Assembly (NCBI RefSeq): GCF_044385915.1 | Contig: NZ_JBISCC010000126.1 | Span: forward strand, 202,596-266,595 | DNA length: 64,000 nucleotides | DNA from: Thalassobellus citreus | Lineage (GTDB): Bacteria; Bacteroidota; Bacteroidia; Flavobacteriales; Flavobacteriaceae | Reading direction: 5' to 3' | Shown: piece after piece, positions 8,398 through 16,664 of the stretch | How positions within the stretch are numbered: position 1 is the first letter of the stretch | Layout: each line of letters begins with the position of its first letter | Notes under the pieces: generated by a model | Databases searched by the model: none | Seen by the model: the letters and a program-made list of their open reading frames with translations, nothing else | Told to the model about the DNA's origin: nothing | Made by a program: the position numbers and the translations under genes

Positions 8398-8627
8398 TGG
8401 TTGTTATTACTTTACAGCGCAATAAATGTATTGGCTGCAATTATTGCGTAGAATTAGCGCCAAAACAATTTCAAATGTCAAAAAAGGACGGGAAATCAGT
8501 TTTGTTACATGGAGTTGATAAAAAAGGGTTTTTTACATTAAAATCTAATGAAGAAGCTATTCTTGATGATTGTGAGAATGCTTCAAAAGCTTGTCCTGTT
8601 AAGATTATAGATGTTAAAAGTGTTTAA
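8397..8627 (+). CDS. small 4Fe-4S ferredoxin, likely partner of the U32 protein
   Basis: A 76-residue protein with one [4Fe-4S] binding set: CIGCNYC at residues 12-18 and the remote Cys-Pro in ASKACPVKI near the C-terminus, plus one more Cys shortly before. Its start shares a base with the stop of the U32 gene, so the two are translated together. I infer that it passes electrons to, or supports the cluster of, the U32 hydroxylase; a ferredoxin-like protein has been linked to U32 enzymes in E. coli, from memory. A hairpin follows about 100 bases downstream. Confidence 0.82.
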   Translation: MVVITLQRNKCIGCNYCVELAPKQFQMSKKDGKSVLLHGVDKKGFFTLKSNEEAILDDCENASKACPVKIIDVKSV

Positions 8628-8633
8628 ATGAAA

Positions 8634-8660
8634 TTGTCATTCCCATTAAAACGGGAATCT
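8634..8660. repeat. partial copy of the GTCATTCC intergenic repeat
   Basis: Short inverted repeat TTCCC / GGGAA preceded by GTCA, resembling the end of the longer element found at 13935-14021 and 28651-28730. It follows the ferredoxin stop by a few bases. Confidence 0.4.
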
Positions 8661-8728
8661 AAATAAGAATTTTGGTTTTAAGAAATTCTTTATTTGTTGG
8701 TATTTTAATCTTATCTTTACATCCAAAC

Positions 8729-8766
8729 GGCTTTTTCAGAAATTTAATTTCAAAAAGTTGTTTTTT
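8729..8766 (+). terminator. probable terminator of the trhO-trhP-ferredoxin operon
   Basis: Nested arms CTTTTT / AAAAAG and GAAAT / ATTTC with a two-base bulge form a hairpin that is followed by TTG and six T residues. A second inverted repeat (8815-8842, arms ATTCGT / ACGAAT and AATAAT / ATTATT) follows just before ricT and would fold in its leader. Confidence 0.5.
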
Positions 8767-8859
8767 AATGCTTGTTTTCGTGAAAGTGGAAACTAAAAAT
8801 ATTTATAAACCTTCATTCGTAATAATCTAATTATTAACGAATTCAATATATAATAACAT

Positions 8860-10182
8860 ATGGCTTGCGCAAGTTGCTCAACTAAAGACGGCTCTCCAAA
8901 AGGCTGCAAAAATAATGGTACTTGTGGTACAGATAGTTGTAATAAATTAACTGTTTTTGATTGGCTAGCAAACATGTCGCTTCCTAATGGAGAAAAGCCA
9001 TTCGACTGGGTTGAGGTTCGTTTTAAAAACGGCAGAAAAAATTACTATAAAAACACCGAAAATTTAACCTTAAGTATTGGCGATATTGTTGCTACACAAG
9101 CACAATCTGGTCATGATATTGGTATGGTTACCCTTACGGGGGAATTGGTGCGCGTTCAAATGAAGCGTAAAAATATTTCTGAAACTCCAGAAGAATTATT
9201 AAAAATATACAGAAAAGCAAGTCAAAAAGATATTGATATTTGGCAAACGGCACGCGATAAAGAAGAGCCTATGAAGGTTAAAGCGCGTCAATTTGCAATT
9301 GATTTGAAACTTCAAATGAAGATTTCAGATATTGAATTTCAAGGTGATGCTAGTAAAGCAACCTTTTACTATACAGCAGAAGAACGCGTAGATTTTCGTG
9401 AACTTATTAAAGTATTTGCGCGTGAGTTTAGAACACGTATAGAAATGAAACAAGTAGGGTTTCGTCAAGAAGCTTCAAGGCTTGGAGGTATTGGCTCTTG
9501 CGGACGCGAATTATGTTGTTCTACTTGGTTAACAGATTTCCGTTCGGTAAGTACTTCGGCAGCGCGTTACCAACAACTATCATTAAATCCTCAAAAACTA
9601 GCTGGACAATGTGGTAAGTTAAAATGCTGTTTAAATTATGAATTAGATTCTTATTTAGATGCTTTAAAAAGTTTTCCTAAAACAGATATTAAACTTAAAA
9701 CTGAAAAAGGAACGGCTGTTTGTCAAAAAACAGACATTTTTAAAGGACACATGTGGTATGCTTATGAGGGGGAATGGATGAATTGGCATAAAATAACAAC
9801 ACAACAAGCCAATGAAATTATTGAAGCTAACAAAAAGAATAAACCTATTGCAAGCCTTGAAGAATATGCGTTAGAGCTTGTAGAAGAAGCTGCAACAGAG
9901 TTTGAAAACGTTGTTGGTCAAGATAGTTTAACACGTTTTGATAGTCCAAAACCAAATAATAAACGTAGAAACAATAGGAGAAAGCCTAATCAGAAAGGTA
10001 ATCAAAAAGGAAATCAGAAACCTAACCAGAAGCCCAAACCAAAATCAAATCAGGGTAACCAAGGAAATCAACCTAATAAAAAAGCGGCGCCAAAGAATAA
10101 GCCCAATCCAAATAATAGAAATAAAAACAACAATAATAAAAGAAAACCTAAACCTCAAAACAATAAAAATGTTGCGAAATAG
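8860..10182 (+). CDS. ricT: PSP1 domain protein RicT homologue
   Basis: A 440-residue PSP1-domain protein. In Bacillus RicT is part of the RicA-RicF-RicT iron-sulfur complex that guides RNase Y maturation of RNAs; the role in Bacteroidota is less known. The N-terminus is Cys-rich (CASCSTKDG, GCKNNGTCG), and the PSP1 core (about 90-290) carries two Cys blocks, GSCGRELCCS and GQCGKLKCC, that could hold clusters. From about residue 365 the protein becomes a repetitive Asn/Lys/Pro/Gln tail that looks disordered. The gldH start codon lies inside the last codons of this gene. The order ricT-gldH-PBP is usual in this family. Confidence 0.88.
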   Translation: MACASCSTKDGSPKGCKNNGTCGTDSCNKLTVFDWLANMSLPNGEKPFDWVEVRFKNGRKNYYKNTENLTLSIGDIVATQAQSGHDIGMVTLTGELVRVQMKRKNISETPEELLKIYRKASQKDIDIWQTARDKEEPMKVKARQFAIDLKLQMKISDIEFQGDASKATFYYTAEERVDFRELIKVFAREFRTRIEMKQVGFRQEASRLGGIGSCGRELCCSTWLTDFRSVSTSAARYQQLSLNPQKLAGQCGKLKCCLNYELDSYLDALKSFPKTDIKLKTEKGTAVCQKTDIFKGHMWYAYEGEWMNWHKITTQQANEIIEANKKNKPIASLEEYALELVEEAATEFENVVGQDSLTRFDSPKPNNKRRNNRRKPNQKGNQKGNQKPNQKPKPKSNQGNQGNQPNKKAAPKNKPNPNNRNKNNNNKRKPKPQNNKNVAK

Positions 10183-10672
10183 TGTCTTGTTATTTTTTTT
10201 AATTTTTTCTTTTGTATTTGTGTCTTGTGATTCAAATCGTGTTTTTGATGAATATAAATCAGTGCCTAATGTATGGCATAAAGATTCCATTATAGGGTTT
10301 AAAGTAACACCTCCAGATTCAATAAAAAACTATAATTTGTTTGTAAACTTAAGAAATACAAATGCTTACAAATACAATAATTTGTTTTTAATTGTTGAAA
10401 TGGTTTATCCGCATGGGAAAACTATAAAAGATACTTTAGAATACAGAATGGCAGACCCTAGCGGAAAGCTTTTAGGTACTGGATTAACCGATGTTAAAGA
10501 AAACAAACTTTGGTATAAGGGGCAAGATGCACCATTTGTTTTTAATGAAACAGGAGAATATACCGTTAATATTCAGCAGGCTATGCGTGAGAACGGCAAA
10601 GTAAATGGTGTAACAGAGCTTGAGGGGATTACAGATATTGGTTTTAGAGTAGAACATATAAATAATAATTAA
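10169..10672 (+). CDS. gldH: gliding motility lipoprotein GldH
   Basis: A 167-residue lipoprotein of the Flavobacterium gliding machinery. The open frame extends upstream to 9938, but that part only reads the ricT tail in another frame. The ATG at 10169 starts a proper lipoprotein signal (MLRNSVLLFFLIFSFVFVSC) with the Cys followed by DSN. It overlaps the end of ricT by 14 bases, suggesting coupled translation. The mature part is about 145 residues of mostly beta structure. GldH is needed for stable assembly of the gliding/type IX apparatus in relatives, although its exact role is unclear. Confidence 0.9.
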   Translation: MLRNSVLLFFLIFSFVFVSCDSNRVFDEYKSVPNVWHKDSIIGFKVTPPDSIKNYNLFVNLRNTNAYKYNNLFLIVEMVYPHGKTIKDTLEYRMADPSGKLLGTGLTDVKENKLWYKGQDAPFVFNETGEYTVNIQQAMRENGKVNGVTELEGITDIGFRVEHINNN

Positions 10673-10687
10673 ATGTCACTTCGCGTT

Positions 10688-10707
10688 ATTCTGATTATAA
10701 TCAGAAT
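10688..10707. repeat. perfect 20-bp palindrome between gldH and mrcA
   Basis: ATTCTGATTATAATCAGAAT is self-complementary and is followed by AGTTTT. It could act as a weak terminator or an mRNA-end stabiliser inside the gldH-mrcA operon. Confidence 0.5.
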
Positions 10708-10738
10708 AGTTTTAAGACGTATTTATTAAATAAAGTAC

Positions 10739-13087
10739 ATGGCAAAAACAAAAAAAAGCACAAAAACACCAGTTCAAGATTTTTCGAAATATATTCGTTG
10801 GTTTTGGATTTTATTTTTAGGAGGAATACTATCGGTGGTTCTTATCTTTTTATTAGCATCTTGGGGTGTTTTTGGTGATATGCCAGATCACACCCAATTA
10901 GAAAACCCCGAAACTAACTTAGCGACAGAAATTATTTCTTCGGATGGAAAAACACTTGGTAAATTCTATTTTAATGATAATAGAACACCAGTAAGCTATG
11001 AGGATTTATCACCAGATTTAGTAGATGCTTTAATTGCAACCGAGGATGCGCGTTTTCAAGAACATTCAGGAATTGATGCTCGAGGTACATTAAGAGCTAT
11101 CATTAAATTAGGAAGTAGTGGAGGGGCAAGTACTATTTCTCAACAACTTGCAAAACAGTTATTTCACGGTGAAGGATCTAAAAACACATTGGGTAGAATT
11201 ACTCAAAAAATAAAAGAATGGATTATTGCTATTCGCTTAGAACGTCAATATACCAAAGAAGAAATTATTGCTCAGTATTTTAATATATATGATTTTTTAA
11301 ATAATGCAGATGGTATTCGTAGTGCAGCAAGAATCTACTTTGGTAAGGAACCTATTGATCTTGATTTAAAAGAGTCTGCGATGTTAGTAGGTATGTTTAA
11401 AAATTCTGCATTGTATAACCCTAGAAGGAATCCTGTAGGGGTTAAAAATAGGCGTAATGTTGTTTTAGCTCAAATGTATAAATATGAATACATAACTGAA
11501 GCTGTAAAAGATTCACTTCAAAAAACCGATTTAGATTTAAATTATTCGCCAGAATCACATCGTGAGGGTATGGCAACTTATTTTAGAGAATATTTAAGAG
11601 GTTTTATGAAGGATTGGATTAAGAAAAACCCAAAGCCCGATGGCTCAAAATGGAATATTAATAGCGATGGTTTAAAAATATACACAACTATTGATTCTCG
11701 TATGCAGCAATATGCTGAAAATGCTGTACAACAACATATGTCAAGGTTACAAGCAGAGTTCTTTAATCAAAACACCCCAAAACGTAATCCAACAGCACCG
11801 TTTTTAGAGTTAGATAAAAGTGAAATTGACGATTTATTAAATCGTTCTATGAGACAAGGGGAACGCTGGCGTATATTAAAAAAAGCAGGTAAATCAAATA
11901 AAGAAATTATAGCTTCTTTTCATAAGCCAACAAAAATGACTGTTTTTGCTTGGAAAAAAGGAGTTGCTAGTGAGGTTGATACGATTATGAAACCTATAGA
12001 TTCTATGCGTTATTATAAGTCATTTTTACGCACAGGCATGATGTCTATGAATCCGCAAACAGGGCATGTGAAAGCTTGGGTTGGTGGTATTAATTATCGC
12101 CATTTCCAGTACGATATGGTTAAACAAGGAAAACGTCAAGTTGGTTCTACATTTAAGCCATTTGTTTATACTGCGGCGATTGATCAGCTTCATTTGTCAC
12201 CATGCGATGAGTTACCAGACACACCATTTTGTATAGATGCAAATAAATATGGAAATCCTGAAGAGTGGTGCCCTAAAAATTCAGGTGGAGATAACGATTA
12301 TGGAGGTAACAGAACTTTAAAAAATGCTTTAGCGAATTCTGTTAATACTATAACAGCAAGATTGATTGATAAAGTGGGGCCGCAAACAGTAGCTGATTTA
12401 GCAGAAAAGCTAGGAGTGGAGTCTGAAATACCACCAGTGCCATCTATAGCATTAGGAACACCCGATTTAAGTGTTTACGAAATGGTAGGAGCATATTCAG
12501 CTTTTGCTAATAAAGGAGTGTATACGAAGCCTGTAATGGTTACAAATATTGAAGATAAAAATGGTACTATTTTGTATCAGTTTAAACCAGAAACACGCGA
12601 TGTTTTAAGTGATGAAACTGCTTATGTTACCTTAAAACTTATGGAAGGGGTTACTCAATCTGGTTCTGGTGGTAGGTTAAGAGGAAAAGGTCGTGACGCT
12701 TACAGGGTTGATTATAGAGAAATAATTACAGGCTATCCTTATGACTTTACAAATCCTATAGCAGGAAAAACTGGAACTACACAAAACCAAAGTGATGGTT
12801 GGTTTATGGGTATAGTGCCTAATTTGGTAACAGGTGTATGGGTTGGAGCCGAAGATAGAGCTGCGCATTTTAAAACGATTACTTACGGTCAAGGAGCTGC
12901 TATGGCATTACCTATTTGGGGTGTTTATATGAAAAGTTGTTATGCTGATGAAGCTTTGAATATCTCTAAAGAAGATTTTGAAGAACCTGCTGATCTATCA
13001 ATAAATGTAGATTGTTCAAAAGTTGATGATGATACAACGGTTATTGATGATGATTCTGATGATACGCCAGACGATTTAGATTTTTAG
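10739..13087 (+). CDS. mrcA: penicillin-binding protein 1A (transglycosylase/transpeptidase)
   Basis: Bifunctional class A PBP that polymerises and cross-links peptidoglycan on the outer face of the inner membrane. Of 782 residues, about 21-43 form the single membrane anchor. The GT51 domain follows with the ATEDARFQEH catalytic block near residue 100 and the GASTISQQLAKQ block. The transpeptidase domain has the SxxK motif in GSTFKP (about 478), the SxN motif in NSVNT and the KTGT motif in AGKTGTTQ (about 677). The tail is acidic (DDD-rich). It is third in the ricT-gldH-mrcA set and is closed by a terminator. Confidence 0.95.
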   Translation: MAKTKKSTKTPVQDFSKYIRWFWILFLGGILSVVLIFLLASWGVFGDMPDHTQLENPETNLATEIISSDGKTLGKFYFNDNRTPVSYEDLSPDLVDALIATEDARFQEHSGIDARGTLRAIIKLGSSGGASTISQQLAKQLFHGEGSKNTLGRITQKIKEWIIAIRLERQYTKEEIIAQYFNIYDFLNNADGIRSAARIYFGKEPIDLDLKESAMLVGMFKNSALYNPRRNPVGVKNRRNVVLAQMYKYEYITEAVKDSLQKTDLDLNYSPESHREGMATYFREYLRGFMKDWIKKNPKPDGSKWNINSDGLKIYTTIDSRMQQYAENAVQQHMSRLQAEFFNQNTPKRNPTAPFLELDKSEIDDLLNRSMRQGERWRILKKAGKSNKEIIASFHKPTKMTVFAWKKGVASEVDTIMKPIDSMRYYKSFLRTGMMSMNPQTGHVKAWVGGINYRHFQYDMVKQGKRQVGSTFKPFVYTAAIDQLHLSPCDELPDTPFCIDANKYGNPEEWCPKNSGGDNDYGGNRTLKNALANSVNTITARLIDKVGPQTVADLAEKLGVESEIPPVPSIALGTPDLSVYEMVGAYSAFANKGVYTKPVMVTNIEDKNGTILYQFKPETRDVLSDETAYVTLKLMEGVTQSGSGGRLRGKGRDAYRVDYREIITGYPYDFTNPIAGKTGTTQNQSDGWFMGIVPNLVTGVWVGAEDRAAHFKTITYGQGAAMALPIWGVYMKSCYADEALNISKEDFEEPADLSINVDCSKVDDDTTVIDDDSDDTPDDLDF

Positions 13088-13138
13088 TATTTTCTTCTTC
13101 TAACAAGAATTTATTCTCTTTTAAAATAGAAATAGACA

Positions 13139-13163
13139 AAAACCATTTATTTTGAATGGTTTT
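13139..13163 (+). terminator. mrcA terminator
   Basis: Stem AAAACCATT / AATGGTTTT with loop TATTTTG, 52 bases after the mrcA stop. It also shows that the 5' extension of the next ORF, which starts at 13152, is not coding. Confidence 0.75.
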
Positions 13164-13229
13164 TGTTTGACATTGATTACTCATTATAATTCTATTATTC
13201 GTAATTTTATATGCATAAAATTGATAATA

Positions 13230-13931
13230 ATGATTAATAAAAAAGTAAATAATGTTGAATTGGCTCTTCAAGGCGTTTCAGATAACATGACTTTTATGCT
13301 TGGTGGTTTTGGGCTTAGTGGTATTCCTGAAAATGCTATAGGGCAATTAGTAAAACTTGGCGTAAAAGGTTTAACCTGTATTTCTAACAATGCAGGTGTA
13401 GACGATTTTGGATTAGGATTATTACTTCAACAAAAGCAAATAAAAAAAATGGTATCTTCTTATGTAGGTGAGAATGACGAATTTGAGCGCCAAATGCTTT
13501 CGGGAGAATTAGATGTAGAATTAATTCCTCAAGGAACATTGGCCGAACGTTGTCGAGCTGCTCAAGCAGGATTTCCAGCCATTTATACGCCTGCAGGTTA
13601 CGGAACAGAAGTTGCAGAAGGTAAAGAAACCAGAGAGTTTGATGGTAAAATGTATGTATTAGAGCATGCTTTTAAAGCGGACTTTGCTTTTGTAAAAGCT
13701 TGGAAAGGTGATGCAGCAGGAAACTTGATTTTTAAAGGAACCGCTAGAAATTTTAATCCCAATATGTGTGGAGCAGCTAAAATAACGGTTGCTGAGGTTG
13801 AAGAATTAGTGCCATTAGGAACTTTAGATCCTAATCAAATACATATCCCAGGAATTTTTGTTCAACGTATTTTTCAAGGAGAAACCTATGAAAAGCGTAT
13901 TGAACAACGTACTGTGAGAGTAAAAGAATAG
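13230..13931 (+). CDS. scoA: succinyl-CoA:3-ketoacid CoA-transferase subunit A
   Basis: Alpha subunit of a class I CoA-transferase that moves CoA from succinyl-CoA to acetoacetate in ketone-body or branched-chain breakdown. The 233-residue form starts at 13230 with MINKKVNNVELALQGV; the open frame reaches back to 13152 but would run through the mrcA terminator. It carries the glycine-rich GGFGLSGIPENAI block near the N-terminus typical of the A subunit, and the conserved AFVKAWKGDAAGN block near 150. The B subunit follows 98 bases later, and the gap is filled by a repeat element. Confidence 0.92.
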   Translation: MINKKVNNVELALQGVSDNMTFMLGGFGLSGIPENAIGQLVKLGVKGLTCISNNAGVDDFGLGLLLQQKQIKKMVSSYVGENDEFERQMLSGELDVELIPQGTLAERCRAAQAGFPAIYTPAGYGTEVAEGKETREFDGKMYVLEHAFKADFAFVKAWKGDAAGNLIFKGTARNFNPNMCGAAKITVAEVEELVPLGTLDPNQIHIPGIFVQRIFQGETYEKRIEQRTVRVKE

Positions 13932-13934
13932 AGG

Positions 13935-14021
13935 TTGTTATTCCTGCGAAGACAGGGATACTCTTTTTAAAAATTAAGGTTTAATTAAAAAGATTCCTGC
14001 TTTCGCAGGAATGACAAAAGA
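13935..14021. repeat. GTCATTCCTGC-type intergenic repeat, copy in scoA-scoB gap
   Basis: Roughly 85 bases with inverted ends: TTATTCCTGCGAAGACAGG at the left and GATTCCTGC followed by GCAGGAATGAC at the right. The same arrangement recurs at 28651-28730 between hemE and hemC. Each end also forms a small hairpin. It occupies almost the whole gap within the scoAB operon. Confidence 0.7.
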
Positions 14022-14029
14022 AAAGATAG

Positions 14030-14683
14030 ATGTTAGATAAAACAGGAATAGCAAAGCGTATAGCAAAAGAAGTGCAAGATGGTTATTATGTTAATCTAGG
14101 TATTGGCATACCAACTTTAGTCGCTAATTATGTTCGTAACGATATAGAAGTAGAATTTCAAAGTGAAAACGGTGTTTTAGGCATGGGGCCTTTTCCTTTT
14201 GAAGGAGAAGAAGATGCCGATGTTATTAACGCAGGAAAGCAAACTATTACAACATTGCCAGGTGCTAGTTTTTTCGATTCAGCTATGAGCTTTTCTATGA
14301 TTCGTGGACAACATGTAGACTTAACTATTTTAGGAGCCATGGAGGTTGCTGAAAATGGCGATATAGCCAATTGGAAGATTCCAGGACGCATGGTAAAAGG
14401 TATGGGAGGTGCCATGGATTTAGTAGCTAGTGCCGAAAATATTATTGTAGCCATGACGCATACCAATAAAAGAGGCGAATCTAAGTTGTTGAAAAAATGC
14501 TCATTACCACTTACAGGTGTTGGTTGTGTGAAAAAAATAGTCACTAATTTGGCAGTGCTTGAGGTAACTAGTGATGGGTTTAAACTTTTAGAACGTGCTC
14601 CAGGTGTTACTGTTGAAACTATAAAAAGAGCTACAGAAGGGACTTTAATTATTGAAGGTGATATTCCTGAAATGAGTCTTTAA
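14030..14683 (+). CDS. scoB: succinyl-CoA:3-ketoacid CoA-transferase subunit B
   Basis: Beta subunit, 217 residues. It carries the class I CoA-transferase catalytic glutamate in the QSENGVLGMGP block (about residues 43-53), which forms the glutamyl-CoA thioester, and the conserved VNLGIGIPTLVANY block before it. The last part has TGVGCVKKIVT and the typical ending VTVETIKRATEG. It would pair with the A subunit just upstream. After the stop comes an inverted repeat (AAATCGAT at 14714-14721 with ATCGATTT at 14747-14754, then T residues) that may end the operon. Confidence 0.93.
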   Translation: MLDKTGIAKRIAKEVQDGYYVNLGIGIPTLVANYVRNDIEVEFQSENGVLGMGPFPFEGEEDADVINAGKQTITTLPGASFFDSAMSFSMIRGQHVDLTILGAMEVAENGDIANWKIPGRMVKGMGGAMDLVASAENIIVAMTHTNKRGESKLLKKCSLPLTGVGCVKKIVTNLAVLEVTSDGFKLLERAPGVTVETIKRATEGTLIIEGDIPEMSL

Positions 14684-14846
14684 AGCTTCATAAAAAAATA
14701 AATCAAACATAAGAAATCGATTAAAAGTTAAAAAAATACGTATTTCATCGATTTTTTGTGTTTTTTAGCTGATTTATTAAAAAGATGTCTGATATTAGTA
14801 CTCCCAAACAAACCAAGTTAAATTATAGATTTGCCCCAAATCTATC

Positions 14847-14990
14847 ATGAATTTTACGCTTATGAATATTGCAACAAATCTACCTGAACAACCTACAAAT
14901 GACGAGAGCAAATTCAAAGAAACTGTAAAAGAAAATTTACGGTTTTTTAAAGGCTTAGTCTATTTAACAAAAAAAATATTCATGCTATAA
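14847..14990 (+). CDS. possible small protein, 42-47 residues, unknown
   Basis: A short frame with two in-frame starts (14847 or 14862) encoding an N-terminal polar part (MNIATNLPEQPTNDESKF) and a basic, aromatic, hydrophobic end (FFKGLVYLTKKIFML). It converges on the ABC ATPase gene and overlaps its last six bases. The length, codon pattern and position after an A/T-rich leader make it possible but not proven. The rest of the 300-base gap after scoB holds only the inverted repeat at 14714-14754. Confidence 0.3.
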   Translation: MNFTLMNIATNLPEQPTNDESKFKETVKENLRFFKGLVYLTKKIFML

Positions 14991-16664
14991 TCCTTTTGGG
15001 ATAGCATGAATTAATTTTTTTGTGTACTCTTTTTGAGGCGACTTATATATAATATCAGCATCGTCCAATTCTTCTATTTTACCTTTATTCATTACTAATA
15101 GTTGATCGCTCATGTATTTTACCACAGCTAGATCGTGCGAAATAAATATATAAGTAAATCCAAAAGTGTCTTTAAGTTCGTTTAATAAATTGAGTACTTG
15201 CGCTTGAACTGATATGTCTAAAGCAGAAACCGATTCGTCACAAACAATCAATTTAGGTTGTAGTGCAATGGTTCTTGCGATACCAATACGCTGTCTTTGT
15301 CCGCCAGAAAATTCATGAGGATACCGGTTAAAATAATCTTCAGATAAACCAACCCGATTTAAAATATCTATAACTTTTTCTTTGCGTTCTTTATCAGAAT
15401 TAAAAAGTTGATGTACTTTCATAGGTTCCATAATGGCTTCACCAACAGGAATTCGAGGGTTTAAAGAGGAATAAGGGTCTTGAAAAATAATTTGAATGTC
15501 TTTCCTAAGTTTTCTAGTCTCCGTTTTAGAAAGCTTTGTAATATCTATGCCATCATATAAAATTTGTCCAGCAGTCGCTTTATCTAGTTGAAGTATGGCA
15601 TTTCCTAAGGTTGATTTCCCGCAACCAGATTCGCCTACCAAACCTAAAGTTTCCCCTTCATATAATTTAAAACTAACATCGTTTACAGCTTTAAAAGTCT
15701 TTGCTTTGTTAAACCAGTTCCCTTTTGTTATATATTCTTTTTCAACATTAACAACTTCTAGTAAAGGCGTTTTACTATATAATTTTTCGTGATTTTGTTT
15801 ACGTTCTTCTGGGGTTATAATTGTGTTTGAAACCGTATTATTTAAATAATCGTCAATGGTTGGTAGTGTTTTTAGTCTGGTATCTAAAGACGGACGAGAG
15901 TTTATAAGTGCCTTGGTGTAATTATGTTGCGGATTATTAAAAATGTTTGTTACAGCTCCTTCTTCAACAATATTACCTTTGTACATTACTAACACACGAT
16001 TAGCAATTTCAGAAATTAGAGATAAATCGTGCGTAATAAATATCACGCTCATTTTGGTTTCTGATTGTAGATCTTTAATGAGTTTAATAATCTCTTTTTG
16101 TACGGTAACATCAAGAGCGGTAGTAGGTTCGTCTGCTATTAAAATATCGGGTTTACAAGCAATAGCCATAGCAATCATGACACGTTGCTTTTGTCCACCA
16201 GAAATTTCGTGTGGATATTTATGATACGTTGTTTTTACTTCGGGAAGTTTAACTTTTTCAAAAAGTAAAAGTGTTTCATTTTTGGCTTCTTGTTTTGTGA
16301 GTTTTGTGTGTTGTAATAATATTTCCTGAACCTGTTTTCCACAAGTCATAGATGGGTTTAAAGAACTCATAGGTTCTTGAAAAATCATGGCAATTTTATT
16401 ACCTCTAATTTTTTGAAATAATTTTGGTGAAATCTTGGTTAGTTCTTCTTCATTATATGTAATGCTACCAAAATTTATTTTTGAAATATTTTTAGGAAGA
16501 AGCCCTAGTATAGCTAATGAAGATACTGATTTTCCAGAACCAGACTCTCCAACAATTCCTAAAATTTCATTCTTTTCTAATTTGTATGAAATATTATGAA
16601 TGACTTCATTTTTTCCAAATGAAATAGATAAATTTTTAACGTTTAATATAGTTTCTTTTGTCAT
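14985..16664 (-). CDS. ABC transporter ATP-binding protein with two ATPase domains (oligopeptide/nickel type)
   Basis: A 559-residue fusion of two ABC ATPases of the DppD and DppF kind, as in YejF or GsiA. Domain 1 has Walker A GESGSGKS (about 37-44), signature SGGQKQR and Walker B ILIADEPTTALD. Domain 2 has GESGCGKS (about 344-351), SGGQRQR and LIVCDESVSALD. Each is followed by the oligopeptide-transporter C-terminal extension. It would energise uptake of peptides or a similar solute, but no permease or binding-protein gene lies nearby. Its ATG overlaps the stop of the exonuclease gene by four bases (ATGA). Confidence 0.92.
   Translation of the reverse strand: MTKETILNVKNLSISFGKNEVIHNISYKLEKNEILGIVGESGSGKSVSSLAILGLLPKNISKINFGSITYNEEELTKISPKLFQKIRGNKIAMIFQEPMSSLNPSMTCGKQVQEILLQHTKLTKQEAKNETLLLFEKVKLPEVKTTYHKYPHEISGGQKQRVMIAMAIACKPDILIADEPTTALDVTVQKEIIKLIKDLQSETKMSVIFITHDLSLISEIANRVLVMYKGNIVEEGAVTNIFNNPQHNYTKALINSRPSLDTRLKTLPTIDDYLNNTVSNTIITPEERKQNHEKLYSKTPLLEVVNVEKEYITKGNWFNKAKTFKAVNDVSFKLYEGETLGLVGESGCGKSTLGNAILQLDKATAGQILYDGIDITKLSKTETRKLRKDIQIIFQDPYSSLNPRIPVGEAIMEPMKVHQLFNSDKERKEKVIDILNRVGLSEDYFNRYPHEFSGGQRQRIGIARTIALQPKLIVCDESVSALDISVQAQVLNLLNELKDTFGFTYIFISHDLAVVKYMSDQLLVMNKGKIEELDDADIIYKSPQKEYTKKLIHAIPKGL

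Noticed and set aside
9938..10168. Long 5' extension of gldH
   Set aside because: It reads the repetitive ricT tail in another frame; the true lipoprotein signal starts at 10169.
13152..13229. 5' extension of scoA
   Set aside because: It runs through the mrcA terminator hairpin and adds residues not found in the family.
14158..14544. 128-codon minus-strand ORF inside scoB
   Set aside because: Antisense of a highly conserved CoA-transferase subunit; no domain and no leader.
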